Positions 12,148 through 23,894 of a stretch of 64,000 nt of DNA are shown here, piece by piece. A program made the position numbers and the translations under genes. The notes beneath the pieces are model-generated. The model was not told where the DNA came from, did not search any database, and worked only from the letters and a program-made list of their open reading frames with translations. The DNA is from Megalonaias nervosa (taxonomy: Eukaryota > Mollusca > Bivalvia > Unionida > Unionidae): contig JAECUM010011192.1 of the NCBI GenBank assembly GCA_016617855.1, positions 1-64,000 on the forward strand. Direction: 5' to 3'. How positions within the stretch are numbered: the first letter of the stretch is position 1; each line of letters starts with the position of its first letter.

Positions 12148-13199
12148 TCTGTGGGCGGCAAGGGAGAAGAACACCGGCTGGAGACCCCAAACGTCATCGG
12201 AACGTTCCTAAAACACCATAGAAGTCAAATTCTGTCCAGATATCTAAGTAGGTCTGTTCTCTACTGCCAAATATGTGTAAGCCACATATTGTAATTAGGA
12301 TTTACGCTCACCAGTTATGATTTTTCCTACGCTTGTACTATATTTTAAAATAGTGCGTAGTGTACAGGCATATTTTCGAAATAGTAATAAGCAAAACCAA
12401 GTTTAAGCGTCCCATTAAATTTTTGTACATCATTTTCTTTTGTTCTTCAGTTAGTAATCAAACACGTCCAATTCTCTGACTGCTCATATTCTTCTTTTCT
12501 TATTTTTGTTTGAACGTATTTATGACATCTGATAGGATTTTCACGTCCTCTTCTGCCGCGTTCTTTCTTTGGCATAGAAGAGGAAGTAATGCCTTGGCTA
12601 GAAGTGTGAAGCATATTTATAGGTGTTCAATCCATCGTTTGTATGGAACTACATTGAGTTTTAATCCTACAATAAGATGTAAAGGTACAAGTGTGCTATT
12701 CTTGTAATGTATCATTGCATGACTATCCCTAAAAATAATCCAACAATCGATTCTAACAAAGGAGAAGCCACTTTTAACAAGGGTCCTAAAACTACTCTGA
12801 GTGGAGATTTCAAGTGAGATCATGAAAAGCGAACCCAATGTCACCAAGACAGACACAGTCGCAAGGATAAAACATTAAGAAGAGCAAGAAAAAGAAGAAG
12901 ACACACGAAGAGTGTTTCAAAGTCCATCTGTTCCAATACCAAGTCAGATTGTAGCTTCCTTGTTAACACCCTCCCCTACTCCCAGACGAGAAGAAATAAA
13001 CTCGTATGTCAAAACATTTACGTCGACAGTATCTATAGCTGAAGAAGCAAAGTAAGAAGGGAAGACAGAAGTAACAAAAATCAAGAAAAATGTGTCACTT
13101 CACAACTTGCTCCTACTCCTGTAGCTCATCGGACAAGTCCAACCTTATGCCAAACAACACACGAATCCAAGAGCAGTGTTGAACAGTAGATGACTGATT
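12148..13199. other. Unassigned sequence left of the Polinton relic
   Basis: No recognisable ORF. It could contain the decayed left end of the Polinton-like relic, but I could not find a terminal inverted repeat. Confidence 0.35.
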
Positions 13200-14299
13200 G
13201 AGGAACAAACACATACATCTCCTCAATCGTGGAAACACATTTAACCAACATTGACAATGCTGTACATGCTGCTGGTTGTGGAGGAGTTCAAAAATGTTAT
13301 CGTACTGTTAAAACCTAACTTAAGATGTGCGACAACGGCTACTAGCACAATCGATGTAAATGTTTCACAATCCAATTGTGCGAAATGTTTCCAGAATTGA
13401 AAACAAAGTGGTTGGCATCGATCATAAATGACAAGCACATTCAGCTAATGTATCTCATTTTGCAGCATATAATCATGGTTACAAATATTTTAATGGACTT
13501 TGTCATCGACGTGTTTTAAAGATCATCTTGTTTAGTTCCTTTGACTTCTAAAACAAGTTTAGAATCAGTACAAGCTTTAAAACTGGTTTTGAAACAAAGA
13601 AGTCGCCACCTTCTACGATGGCAAACAAAGGCAATTAATTTCTGAACAAAGTTTCTAAAAAGTTGAAAAAAGACACATTCATTTCTTCACGACCGATAAT
13701 CCTGAAACGAAAGTCCTGGTCATGGAACGCATAAATATTTTACACATCAACACACCCTAAAGTACATCGACCTGTTACCACGCCTCATCAAAGTTGACAC
13801 TTAATCGTACCATTGTAGCATTGTAGATGCACCCGACGAACTGATGGTGTTTGATCGATTATATGTCAACTACCACCCAAATGAAACAAGGCATGCTATA
13901 GATGGGTGATTGACAAAGGTTATTTACCGATCCGGACAACCAAATTGTTTCGTGTCACTGGACAAGTATGTGGACGTGATCCTCTATAAACTTAAACACA
14001 TGAACGGAGAAGTCTTAAAAGGAACATTTTACTTGCATGAGTTACATCGTGTAACAAAAGGGGAACACGATGTGTACGATATCGAAAGCATTCTTGATCG
14101 AAGAAAATGTGAAGTACGCAAACGCCGACATCAAGAAGTAAAAGTGCGTTACAACGGATATGCACCTATGTTACAACGGATATGCACCTATTTTCATAAA
14201 AGAAAAGTAAGCCTCATGCCGTTAAACACAGCAGCTACCTCTCTTTTAGAGCTACAACAAATAACCCTTGGTGGTGTGGTGTGCAGAACGTATTCATAA
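13200..14299 (+). pseudogene. Polinton integrase relic with C-terminal chromodomain-like end
   Basis: In Polintons this enzyme integrates the element. Remnants in several frames follow the family order: GID near 13414 (before the first catalytic region), YNHGYKYF near 13468, PLTSKTSLESVQALK near 13540, then a third-Asp/Glu region with FFTTDNPETK and VMER near 13690. The last part is an open frame at 13910-14299 with LNGEVLKGTFY-like sequence (read MNGEVLKGTFYLHELHRV) and YDIESILDRRK. Those resemble the integrase tail and the start of a chromodomain. The expected QTDKG segment reads WQTKAINF, so a catalytic Asp appears lost, and several frameshifts and stops are present. It is non-functional. 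Confidence 0.68.
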
Positions 14300-14612
14300 A
14301 ACTCAATTCGTCTTTTTCTGTAAAATGTTTGTGGTGCATTGTATCATCGGAGCTGCCATTTGCCAATTTGAGTTTGAATCAAAGGATAGACAATTGTGGA
14401 CTCTTTTACTTAGCAGTTGTATTAGTTATCTTATTTCCAATCCTTCCTTGAAATATACTCCGGGCAGTAATAACAAGAACAACGGTAGCCTACTGGGCAA
14501 CGTCAGCCACCATTTTTCCAGTCACAACAGGAGCAGCAACCCTTCTTTGGAACATTTGGAAAATCGTTCTCCTTTGGCATCTAGTGACTCCCCTGAAACC
14601 AGAACCATCTAG
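14268..14612 (+). pseudogene. Open frame of unknown product within the Polinton relic
   Basis: A 114-codon frame overlaps the end of the integrase relic. It has a hydrophobic N-terminal half (FVVHCIIGAAIC) and a Ser/Asn-rich second half. It might be a small Polinton accessory protein. I do not recognise a family, and given its surroundings it may be decayed. Confidence 0.3.
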
Positions 14613-14817
14613 CTATAAATAACCAATTGTAATGAACTTGATCGAGTGATAGTTCTGTGGATGTATTTCCCTTAAAAATACTTTGTTTCTTCATGGTCAA
14701 TTTACCATACAGTTGGATCACGAACCACATCGGGAAGTAGTTTTTGGTAGAAAACTTAGCAAACCTTGAATATCAGCGAAGGTCAAAACACTTTCCTCGT
14801 CGATATCCTGAAAGAAC

Positions 14818-15336
14818 ATGTTTCAAGAACAGTTCCAAAAAATGATCCTCTCATTTACGAATCCAAAATACTATTCCTCAATCGACTACATTTACCATGA
14901 GAATTCCTGTAGGTATTATTTTAATGCTAAACATCTGCTCCAAACAATTGCTGCTATTTTTGACAACTACCCTGGAGAAGGCTCGCAAAACTATACGCAT
15001 CGATTGCTCACCGTCTTAAAATGTATTTGTCCAATATTGTTCATTACTTTTTACCCTGGTTTCATTTCTATTTTGGATGGATACACTGCTCTGAATGCAA
15101 AGAAAGACATTTGCAACAATGATCGACTCTACAAGTATTTTCGTCACCCTTTGGAAAAGAACGAAGGACTCAATTTATTGTTGGTACACTTCGATGTGGT
15201 GGTGTACAATGTTGTGGGCAAAATAGACGATCTACTACTCATAGTCATTCCTTGCAAAGTGGATCATGCCATCGCTGCTTACGAGGAAGGTGGAAATACG
15301 TATACCGTTCACCGTGAATTTGTAAATCCTCATTAA
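14818..15336 (+). pseudogene. 172-codon open frame, unrecognised, within the Polinton relic
   Basis: This is the longest uninterrupted frame in the relic, followed after 4 bases by another frame (15341-15628). It has mixed polar and hydrophobic composition with a hydrophobic stretch CICPILFITFYPGFISIL. I do not recognise motifs of polymerase, ATPase or capsid. Its position between integrase and capsid fits an element-encoded protein. Confidence 0.35.
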
Positions 15337-15340
15337 CTTC

Positions 15341-15628
15341 ATGTCAATAAATCGTATTTTGACAGTGTCAGATTGGTATAAAACGAAATATTCTAATTTC
15401 GAAAGGAAACGTCATGGTGAAATGACAATTTTGGAAGACGACTCTCTACTGAATTGTAAAAGAAGATTTAACCTGTATTCGAATAAGTCGCTCGACAAAG
15501 AGACATGCTTCAGGAGATATGGTAAATCAGCTTATCACAAATTGGGAACTATCTCAAAACCGATGGTAACTCATGGATTGCATGAATTAAAAGATGCCAC
15601 TTTGATGCAAAGAACAGAATTTCTTTAA
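15341..15628 (+). pseudogene. 95-codon open frame, unrecognised, within the Polinton relic
   Basis: A Lys/Arg-rich frame starts 4 bases after the previous stop. No family is recognised. It lies upstream of the capsid remnant and could be a frameshifted continuation of 14818-15336. Confidence 0.25.
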
Positions 15629-18624
15629 AATGTCATCATCGACAAACAAAGTACCAAAGTAGCATCCATGAGAGGAAGCAAAAAGTGATGATTCAAACAG
15701 GGAAATACATTTTAGATGTCCGAGACACCCCTATAAATTTGCTTGACACTTCTATTCAAGGCATTACTTCATCCTCTACGCCACAGCAACGAGACTTCGC
15801 AACACTATAATATCTCATAAAAAAAACCATTCCGACAAGAGTACGAAAAGAACAGAAGGAGCTGCAAGAGACCTCAACGTGTTTGATTTGCAGATGAAAA
15901 AATAATGCACAGAGATTGCTAATGTTATAAGTTATAACACGATCTGTTTTCCATTCCACCTATTATGATGACGATGCAAGAATTCCAGTGGGTATAATTT
16001 CATCGTGTGTCGTTTGTGACTACCGCAGCCCTTACAAAGCTTGAAATCAAAGGACAAACCGAAGATTACATTACTCTGAAAACATTAACTTTTTCCTGAA
16101 GTAAACGTTCTCAAGTGGACAATGGAATTCCAGGGAAAGTTGCTATAGTAGCTCCCGTCAACAATTTCATGCATTCTTTTTTCAGCGAAGTGGATTTGTA
16201 CTTGAATAACAAACTAGTCAGCAGCAGCATAGATAGTTACCCTTACCGAGCGTACCTCTTGACGTATAGGAAAAAGTCAAGAACACATATTAATTACTCC
16301 GTGGTATGGAAACTTGACACCTTGGATGTCTTCAGCGACATAGAGTTGACAGAACCTGAAGATCCTCACATTGCTGGATTTAACGTCAGTCGAAAGATAA
16401 TCAAACAAGGCCGCAGTTAGAACTGATGGATCGGTTGAATTTGGACACGTGGATACAAAACAAGTATCTGTTGAACGGAGTGTATGTACGCCTGAGACTG
16501 AATCGAAGTAGTACCGTGTTCCATTTGATGACCAAAGCTAACGAATACAATACCATTATTGAAGACGTGCGCCGTGTGGAAGTCTTACCTAAGGTGGGGA
16601 CGACATCAATCAGATTTTGAGCAGAAGGACAGCATTGGCATCATTAGCAATTCAGCCCTCAATGGATCCATCAATCAAAATCCATTTCGAGTTCCACCAC
16701 ATCAGCCTGTCCAAGATAGAAGTCGCTCGACATGACCCGACATTCTGTACCAAGCCCTTTGAACCTCTCTTTGTCTAGAAACATTACTTTAGATCTTAAC
16801 TGACAGTAGAGGTGCGCGGTATTACTAATATACCGGTTAACCACTGTAATTTGTTTCCGGTGGTACGTACTACTTGTATTGTTTCACTGTACCGGTATGT
16901 CGATTGTTTCCGTCAGTAAGAAAGCTACGGAAATTCCCGAGTAGTCTTTTTACGAATTTGATTTTATTAACTGCATCTTTCCATTTTTATGACAAAATAA
17001 ATCAAGCATTATTTAAAACAACAGTTATATTTGTCACAAAATAATGTAATATTTTATAAATCACAGGTTGGACAGGTTCCACGTATGGCAACTTGGTGGC
17101 CAAATAGGATGTAGTGCTTAGATTTTCAGTCCGAATTCAAGTTTAGAAAACATTAATTATTTACTACCTTATGTCAATGTTTCAAGAACACGCATTCGTT
17201 TGCAAGACTGCGAATCATCCTAAAATTGGCAGAAAAGTTCATCCTTTACATTTGAATTTTACGCAACTTCTCGTTTGTTGAGTAAGTGTGTTCTGTGTTT
17301 ACTGGATGTTTACTGGCTCTCTCTCTGGTAAATATCTTGCCCGGTTGTTGCGTTCCTGTCAAAGTTTTTCTCCGTGTTAGATGAATTGCGTAACTAGTAA
17401 ATTGTAGGCTTCTTTCTCAACACTTCCTATTTTTATCAGCATGCTCCCTGATGTACGCACCATGCCTTACACAGAGTGTCAGCTATAACGTAAGCTTGCT
17501 ATAACGAAAACTTAATCATCCCGCTTTCGTTACACGTTAACATACATATGGCAAATTCACCTGCTATTAGGCAATTTCGGGGAGGGGATTGCGGTTTCTC
17601 TTGAGCTGAAACGTTTTGTTTTCTTTAATCTCACGATGGTTGTTCTTTAATTGATGGAATACTTTTATTTTGCATCAAATCGGGGCAAGATTGTCACAGA
17701 ATAAGGCAAGAAATAACTTGGTTTCGCCTTAGAACGATTTGATAATTTTCGTCATATATGCGTACTACGTTACCTAGAGTGGATAATTGTTTGTTTCTTT
17801 TTTAGTTAAATAACTGAACTAGCATGTATCCTGTCGTAGATCGCTTGCGGCGAGAGACACTAAAAGCACGGTATGCACGGGTATTTTACCCTTACTAATA
17901 CTCATTGCCCTGGAGATTTAAGACAAGGTTCTTATCTAATTGATACATTGGTCTTTTGATCTTGTCAAGGAGTGTACATTCTCCATTTTTGTTCTACAGC
18001 CATAGGGGTACATGTTACATTTTTATTTTATATGATATGTGAAGCATATTGAGTTTTAATGTCGTAGCGTGAAATGTTGTCTTTACCACTACGCGGATTT
18101 GAAACGTTGTAAACTTTTGAAATGTTACAAGTTGCTATTAAGAGTTTAATTTAGTAGCATGTATCTTTAGATTTTAATTCCGTACCTGTTATGACCAGTT
18201 TGGTTTTATTTTAGCTGTGTAGCTGTGCGTGTGCAGGTATATCAGGCTGTCGGTCTGGCCGTCTGTATGGGATGGAAGCAGGTGTGACCATCAAGGCCAT
18301 ACAAGGACGGAACTGCTGATTTATAAATTTGTGAGCATGGTGGATCCATGAAGGGTGATTGTGGCCAATACAAGTGTGGGCCAACCCAAGAATTCAGGAG
18401 AACTGTGTGGTTTGTCAATGGACACGTAAACCAGGTTAAAACGTTTCGTTTGCAAGTTTTTAAAAATATTTTTGAGTCATACGTGGTTATGAATTGTACA
18501 GGCTGTACAAATGACTGAGTCACGAGTCATGTGTTTAGTACAATTGTTATGTTGATTCTGTTGATTCAGTTAATCATATTTGTTTCAATTGCTGTTTCAA
18601 TCGAATACAATTTGTCACTTTCAT

Positions 18625-18950
18625 TACACGAGATTATTTGAATCCCACTTTCATTACATGAGATTATTTGAATCTCGCTTTCATTATGAGATTATTTGAA
18701 TCTCGCTTTCATTATGAGATTATTTGAATCTCGCTTTCATTATGAGATTATTTGAATCTCGCTTTCATTATGAGATTATTTGAATCTCGCTTTCATCACA
18801 TGAGATTATTTGAATCTCGCTTTCATCACATGAGATTATTTGAATCTCGCTTTCATCACATGAGATTATTTGAATCTCACTTTCATTACATGAGATTATT
18901 TGAATCTTACTTTCATTACATGAGATTTTATGAATCTTGCCTTCAATTTT
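18625..18950 (+). repeat. 27- to 30-bp minisatellite inside the hAT-like element
   Basis: About 11 copies of gagattatttgaatctcgc plus tttcatta or tttcatcaca. A 27-bp version in the left half gives way to a 30-bp version in the right half by a 3-base insertion (aca-type). Confidence 0.9.
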
Positions 18951-19054
18951 GAAAATATGAATCATATTTTTTTTTTCATTTGTAAACTTTGTGTTAAGTA
19001 ATCGGATGAATCATGTGTTTAGAGCGTGATAGAATCACACTGTATGTTATAGAG

Positions 19055-19098
19055 GATATATATATAGATATAGATATAGATATAGATATATATATATA
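19055..19098 (+). repeat. (TA)/(GATA) simple repeat
   Basis: A run of tatata and gatata units. Confidence 0.85.
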
Positions 19099-20009
19099 AA
19101 ATTTATTTCATAAACTTCATCTTCCATCACATTGTGTTGTTATTTAATCCAAACATCCATTCAGGGCAAATCCTGTTACAAAGACATTGTTTCTAGCTAT
19201 AGACAAACTGGAGTGTTTTAATTTTTAAAAATTGTCAAGCCCCTGCCACAGAACATGAATTTTTTTATCTCTAATATTACGTTATACAGTGGTAAGTATC
19301 ACGGTATGTTCAGAACTACCGCTGTATACCGTAGCACAAAATTGTTCGTGGTACCCTGCTCTACTTGTCACTGTTTGAAGCTACATAACAGTTGTTAAGT
19401 ACCAACACCAGCCACGGAATTTCGTATGATAATGCAGGATGATATGCTTTGCGTGGCTTGATTTCACTCCAGACAAAAGAATCAAAGAAGCCACGAAGGA
19501 CATTTCTACCCTATAAAATCGGGCCAACTTCATGTGGAACTTCAATTTGCAGTATCTCCGACCACCACGGTGAACGTAATCTTCTATGCAGAATTAGACA
19601 ATACTCTGGAAATCCAAGTCCTATTGTTGACTTGAAGGAATTACAGGTGTCACTTCACCAGAGAACCTTGTTAATGGATGTCAAATCGATCATCCTTGTC
19701 AGACAGTTTGACAAATGTATGATGAGGAGTCGAGAAATGTTTAAAGTGTCTGGAAGAACCATGGACTCTCATCTCCGAAGCGAAAAGTATGAGAAAATGG
19801 TACAAAGACTTGTGACCGTTCCCTATATTTACTGACTTCTTTGAACACTAAATGCATCGAAGCCCTCTTGCAACAGAGTACAGGGACTAATCGTATATTC
19901 ATCGACAGAAATTTTAAAGGAAAACATCATTTGTGAACTGATAACTTCTCATTACATGTGAACAAAACAGAAATGAATAAGTAGGAACTTTATTACCTTT
20001 TTACGCACA

Positions 20010-20460
20010 TTTCGTATACAGCTTCTTGAAATCCCGTGGTGTTTTAAAGATGAACTTCAACATCGAAAAGCTAAGGACAGTCAAGCTTATGTAATTGACA
20101 CATACGACTCATCGACCAGAAACCCACTGGGTAGCCGTCTACGTCGCTAACTTTCCTAGTGTGGAATATTTTACTTTTCATGGATTTACTCCTTTGAAAG
20201 ACGACATCATTGATTTTGAGACAAATGCTGTACCGACTCGATTCAATAATGTGAGATTATAAGGATCCGATTCCATAGTGCGTGTAAAATATTCTGTGCA
20301 TGTTCTTCACCAAAGCAGGCTGGATTTCATATACAACATTTTGTAACTTGTTTTGATCGTGATTACTCTAGAAATGATGATAAACTAGAAAGATGGCTTA
20401 TTAATATGGCTACCTCTCGTCTTTACTCAGAAACGAAGTGTGCATCGATGGCAAAATGAC
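20010..20460 (+). pseudogene. Polinton cysteine protease (adenain-like) relic
   Basis: The family is an adenovirus-protease-like enzyme that matures capsid proteins. Recognisable pieces lie in different frames: ETHWVAVYV with the histidine region near 20124, SVEYF near 20158, FTPLKDDIIDF near 20187, a cysteine region near 20280, and LERWLINMATSRLYS near 20388. Frame changes separate the His and Cys regions and in-frame stops are present, so it is inactive. Its position directly downstream of the capsid remnant fits a Polinton gene order. Confidence 0.6.
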
Positions 20461-21960
20461 AGTGCATTAGATCATTGGAAGCCAAATTGGACTCCACAAC
20501 GTTGTCAGCCCGGTTAAATAGGTTCACATTTCGATATAGTGTTTGAATTTGTTTTGGTAAAGCTTTTTGTTATTATTAAACATGTTGATTATGAAGAAAA
20601 AGAAATGGTGCCGTCTTGTCTTTTTATTGAAAACAAAATTGGTATGGATATACTCTTTCATGTTTATTTCTATCGATCGTGGTCGTGTTTTTCTTCCTTT
20701 GCGAGCTTCAGGGAGAACTGAATAGGATTGGACGATGAGCCAACATATGGGGCTAAAGAATAGCACCCAGTTAGATCATAGGTGTACGGTTTATCTCTTA
20801 AAACATAACCTGTAGGGAATCCTCGATCCTATACAAAAATATTAAAGTAGTATTTGAGAAGGTAGCTAAATTCCTAGATATGCTATTTGATGAGCACTTA
20901 ACATGGTCATTTTTGCTAGCCATGGTTCCGATATGATCCTATCTACACCTTGACGTATCTGTAATGTGTAGCAGGTATATGGGAGAAATAACAAGGTTGC
21001 GTATCCGTGGGTTCTTGTACTTTAATCAGACTTGATGACTAAAGAAATCACCAGGAGAATAAGACGAATGTGAAGACCTACAACATATACACATGAAAAA
21101 TATAAATAATTCAAAGGAAACGAATCTAACACACACGGACAATTCACAAAATGATAAGGCGTGGAATTATTATAAAACTATCACCATGTAATTACTAATA
21201 CGTACCAGCGCCATGTAGTATTTTGATGTACAATAGTTATTTTCTTCGATACAATTTGAAAGTATCGAGTAACATATTGCACTAAGACGTTGAAGTTGAC
21301 TCCTGGAGATTCGTTGGAGGAGTGAACAATGGAACAGGGAAATTGTTAATGTAATCGGCAATTGCATGTTAGGTACGTGCAATGCAAGCAACTCACATAC
21401 TACTTACTATACGTACTAGAGAACATGTATATGGACATTGGACATCACTGTACTGAATATGCAACACCAAAATACTAAACGCACACAAACAATAACACCA
21501 ACAAACAGTGGTTTACATATCGAGCAGATATTTCTCAGCTTCGGGTCTGTGAATTTCATTGGATGCGGCAGAAGCCATCGCATCCAATCAAAAATTAAGT
21601 TCAAAATTGAACACTGTTCCCTCATATCGAGACAAGGGGAGCGCACAACTTAAATGGACAGATAATAAGTAATTTTCCACTGCCGGTCCGTATTTGTACA
21701 AATACCTTTCACTCGAATACACCTGTAATGGCTTCACTCTGGTACGTAGTCATACTTTGATGTTGTACTTATAAAGTGTTTTTTTTTTTTTTTAAAGTCA
21801 ATTACCGCCACTATTTTTGTTTTGATGAACAATGCAACGCTGTTACACGCTATTAGTTACTTGGCATTATATGCTAAGGGAGTCAACTCATGAAATTTAA
21901 AAAGATGTCGCTAGGAAAAGGCACTAAAATATCTGTTCGATCCACCAAGGTTTAGATAGG
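20461..21960. other. Unassigned sequence right of the Polinton relic
   Basis: No supported gene. A T13-14 run lies near 21780. The right end of the Polinton relic may fall here, but no terminal repeat was found. Confidence 0.35.
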
Positions 21961-21977
21961 GTTATCAAATCGGAACC

Positions 21978-22522
21978 ATGTCTAGCGAAGATGATCACAT
22001 GGTCAGCAGTGCCATTCTTTCTGATCCTTAGAGAAGAAAGAAGTTGAGGTAAGTCGTCAGTTTGATGGAGAGGATGAAGTACCACATAGAACAGATAGAA
22101 AAAATGTGGTGTTACCCGCCCAAAGTCATGTCCGCAGGGTGTTTACCTCACCTAAAGTAAAGAGATTTGTAAGACAAGTATTTGAGAAGGACGTGGCAAA
22201 GATTTAGGAAACCTTGGAAGAGAAAAGTAAAAGAGCGTCAGATGAGAGAACGGCATCTATATCGCCTCGATGCCAACTTGCTGTGGCTCTAGGAAACCTT
22301 TCGAAGACTGAGTGATGCAGATGAGAATGAAAAGCCTATGGTTAAGCTAGTATTCTCCATGAAAGTCTATGTGTACGCACATCAAGACATCGTGGAAGAT
22401 AATTGGAAGGGTGGGGGTGGGCAGAGATGTGCGGCTGCGGTGCTGAACCAGGGAGGCGCAAACACCAAGGGAGAGGAATTGAAGAAAACAGGCGGCTATA
22501 TTCAGGGTCACCCAGATCTCTA
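21978..22522 (+). pseudogene. Degenerate coding-like stretch, unknown family
   Basis: An ATG at 21978 opens MSSEDDHMVSSAILSDP then a stop. Other short frames follow with protein-like, charged composition (RKNVVLPAQSHVRR, then SPKVKRFVRQVFEKDVAK up to a stop at 22205, then LEEKSKRASDER). The composition is less AT-driven than the surroundings. It could be a relic of a transposon-encoded or host gene; I do not recognise it. Confidence 0.25.
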
Positions 22523-23560
22523 AAAAATAAAGATACTAATTTTATTTACCAAAAACAATTTTGTGTTTGCTTATGTATGCGTATCTATGTTGTTGACAAC
22601 GAAAACATTTGATCTCTGTACCCCCTTTTCTTGTGATTGTATTTGTTTGTTTGTAATGGTAGAGTAATGTCTGAAAATATTTTCTTACCCTTATATGTGA
22701 TAGCATGTGTTTGTATGTTTGACCCATAAACACTTTTGACTCTACAAACACTAATGTCAATATGATACCATCACCATGTTAAAAATATGGCGCCTATACA
22801 ATTATGATATGACCCCCAAGTGCCATCACCATGTACAACTATGATCCCTCTGTAATCATACCATGGCCCACAATAGCAACACTGTTGTGAGCATAAAGAG
22901 AACGAAATGTCAGAATTAATCAGATGCAAATAGAATTTAACACTGAGAATACTTAAATGTCACAAAATTGTTTATAAGGTTAAAGAAGTCGAATTTTATC
23001 GATTGTTCGCCAGTGGATGTTTACCGGCAAATAACTCACTATTTGGAAATAACTGAAACGGCAACTCAGACGATTTTCATTATGTGCATCTAATGGCAAC
23101 TGTAAAATGCATCAGAACATGTCTCACACTAATGACAACTGTACAATCTATAATTCAGAATGTTTCACAATAATGGAAACGGTACAATATATAGCTCAGA
23201 ATGTCTCAAATGTACATGCTGTCTTGTGTGCTATTCCTAAATAATATTGAATGCAAATCCTCCAGTGTTTCAGTGACATGTAGCAAGTGCAGATCATACA
23301 AATCTGAATTCCCATTTTCAGTTTCCAGTTAACTTCAAGGTACAAACGTAAAGTTCTCTGTGGTTGGCTGACACGAACTCTTAACCTGAAACTCAGTCTA
23401 GAAATTTTATGATTTCCAGGCTATTGTCAAAGATTGGAGGTGTGAAGAAGGTATTATGCATGCAACCTTCATTTACACATTTTATATCAAAGTGAAAAAA
23501 TATCTAATCCAGAGAAATAGATTTACTTATTTTTGTTGGTTTTCACTGCAGTTTTAACAA
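22523..23560. other. Unassigned spacer with short local duplications
   Basis: Loose repeats of ccatcaccatgt (22765-22835) and aatggcaactgtacaat-type blocks (23090-23200) are present. No gene is supported. Confidence 0.4.
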
Positions 23561-23565
23561 ATTAT

Positions 23566-23665
23566 TGGCTGTATCATACCTTTCCCAAGGGTACACCGAG
23601 GTAGAGACCATTGGGTTACGAGTCCGACGCTCTGCCATCTGAGCTATAGCCGCTGCCACAAAATT
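23566..23665 (-). repeat. tRNA-like relic (SINE head or tRNA pseudogene)
   Basis: The minus strand reads tagctcagatggcagagcg, a good A box, followed by an anticodon-arm-like cggactcgtaaccc. The B-box region is degraded and a mature tRNA fold is not evident. It is probably a SINE head or a dead tRNA copy. Confidence 0.55.
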
Positions 23666-23894
23666 CGGGCATCTGCTGCAAAAATGAAGTAAACGCAGTA
23701 ACAAATGGATCGTTCGGTTGTTTAAACTGATTCGGCGAATAATTAATTGTTCCTTGCATCCCGTTTGTTTTCTCAACGTCAGTTGTTTAATTCTCATAAA
23801 ATATCCATGTTGATAACTTCATTTCTAAAACTTTGTTATATAATATTTAGTTCTCCAGTGGCCTAGTAAGAAAAACTAAACTGGCTCCATGTTA

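Larger units (their letters stand above)
16807..19363. mobile_element. hAT-like non-autonomous DNA transposon, copy 1 (2.56 kb)
   Basis: The left end reads tagaggtgcgcggtatt and the right end reads ggtaccctgctcta, an imperfect inverted pair of the TAGAGGTGC style typical of hAT elements. Both ends match, in reverse orientation, a second copy at 58040-59121. The right end corresponds to 58040-58150 and the left 300 bp correspond to 58810-59121. No transposase frame is visible. An 8-bp target duplication could not be shown convincingly. The element lies inside the Polinton capsid relic, so it inserted later. Its interior includes a minisatellite at 18625-18950. Confidence 0.68.
16030..19625 (+). 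pseudogene. Polinton capsid protein relic (F54H12.2-type), interrupted by a hAT-like element
   Basis: The protein family forms the jelly-roll capsid predicted for Polintons; I think this is the major capsid type, with moderate certainty. The 5' piece (16030-16806) shows TEDYITLKTL near 16060, then APVNNFMHSFFSEVDLYLN and YPYRAYL from about 16153, LLNGVYVRLRL near 16471, and NGSINQNPF near 16665. The 3' piece resumes after the inserted element, with LDFTPDK near 19460 and TTTVNVIFYAELDNTLEI near 19570. The frame changes several times and stops are present, for example between 16420 and 16426. The insertion at 16807-19363 separates the two pieces. Non-functional. Confidence 0.66.
13200..20460 (+). 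mobile_element. Degraded Polinton/Maverick-like element, split by a hAT-like insertion
   Basis: Three plus-strand remnants occur in order: a retrovirus-type integrase with chromodomain tail (about 13200-14245), a capsid protein (16030-16806 and 19389-19625) and an adenain-like cysteine protease (20010-20460). This gene set is diagnostic of Polintons/Mavericks. All are broken by stops and frame changes. A 2.56-kb hAT-like element sits inside the capsid gene. No DNA polymerase B, packaging ATPase or terminal inverted repeat was recognised here, so the element is partial. It is an old dead copy, and its ends are uncertain. Confidence 0.7.

Noticed and set aside
16791..19371. 8-bp target duplication of the hAT-like element
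   Set aside because: The flanks actgacag and cttgtcac match at too few positions to claim a duplication; it may have decayed.
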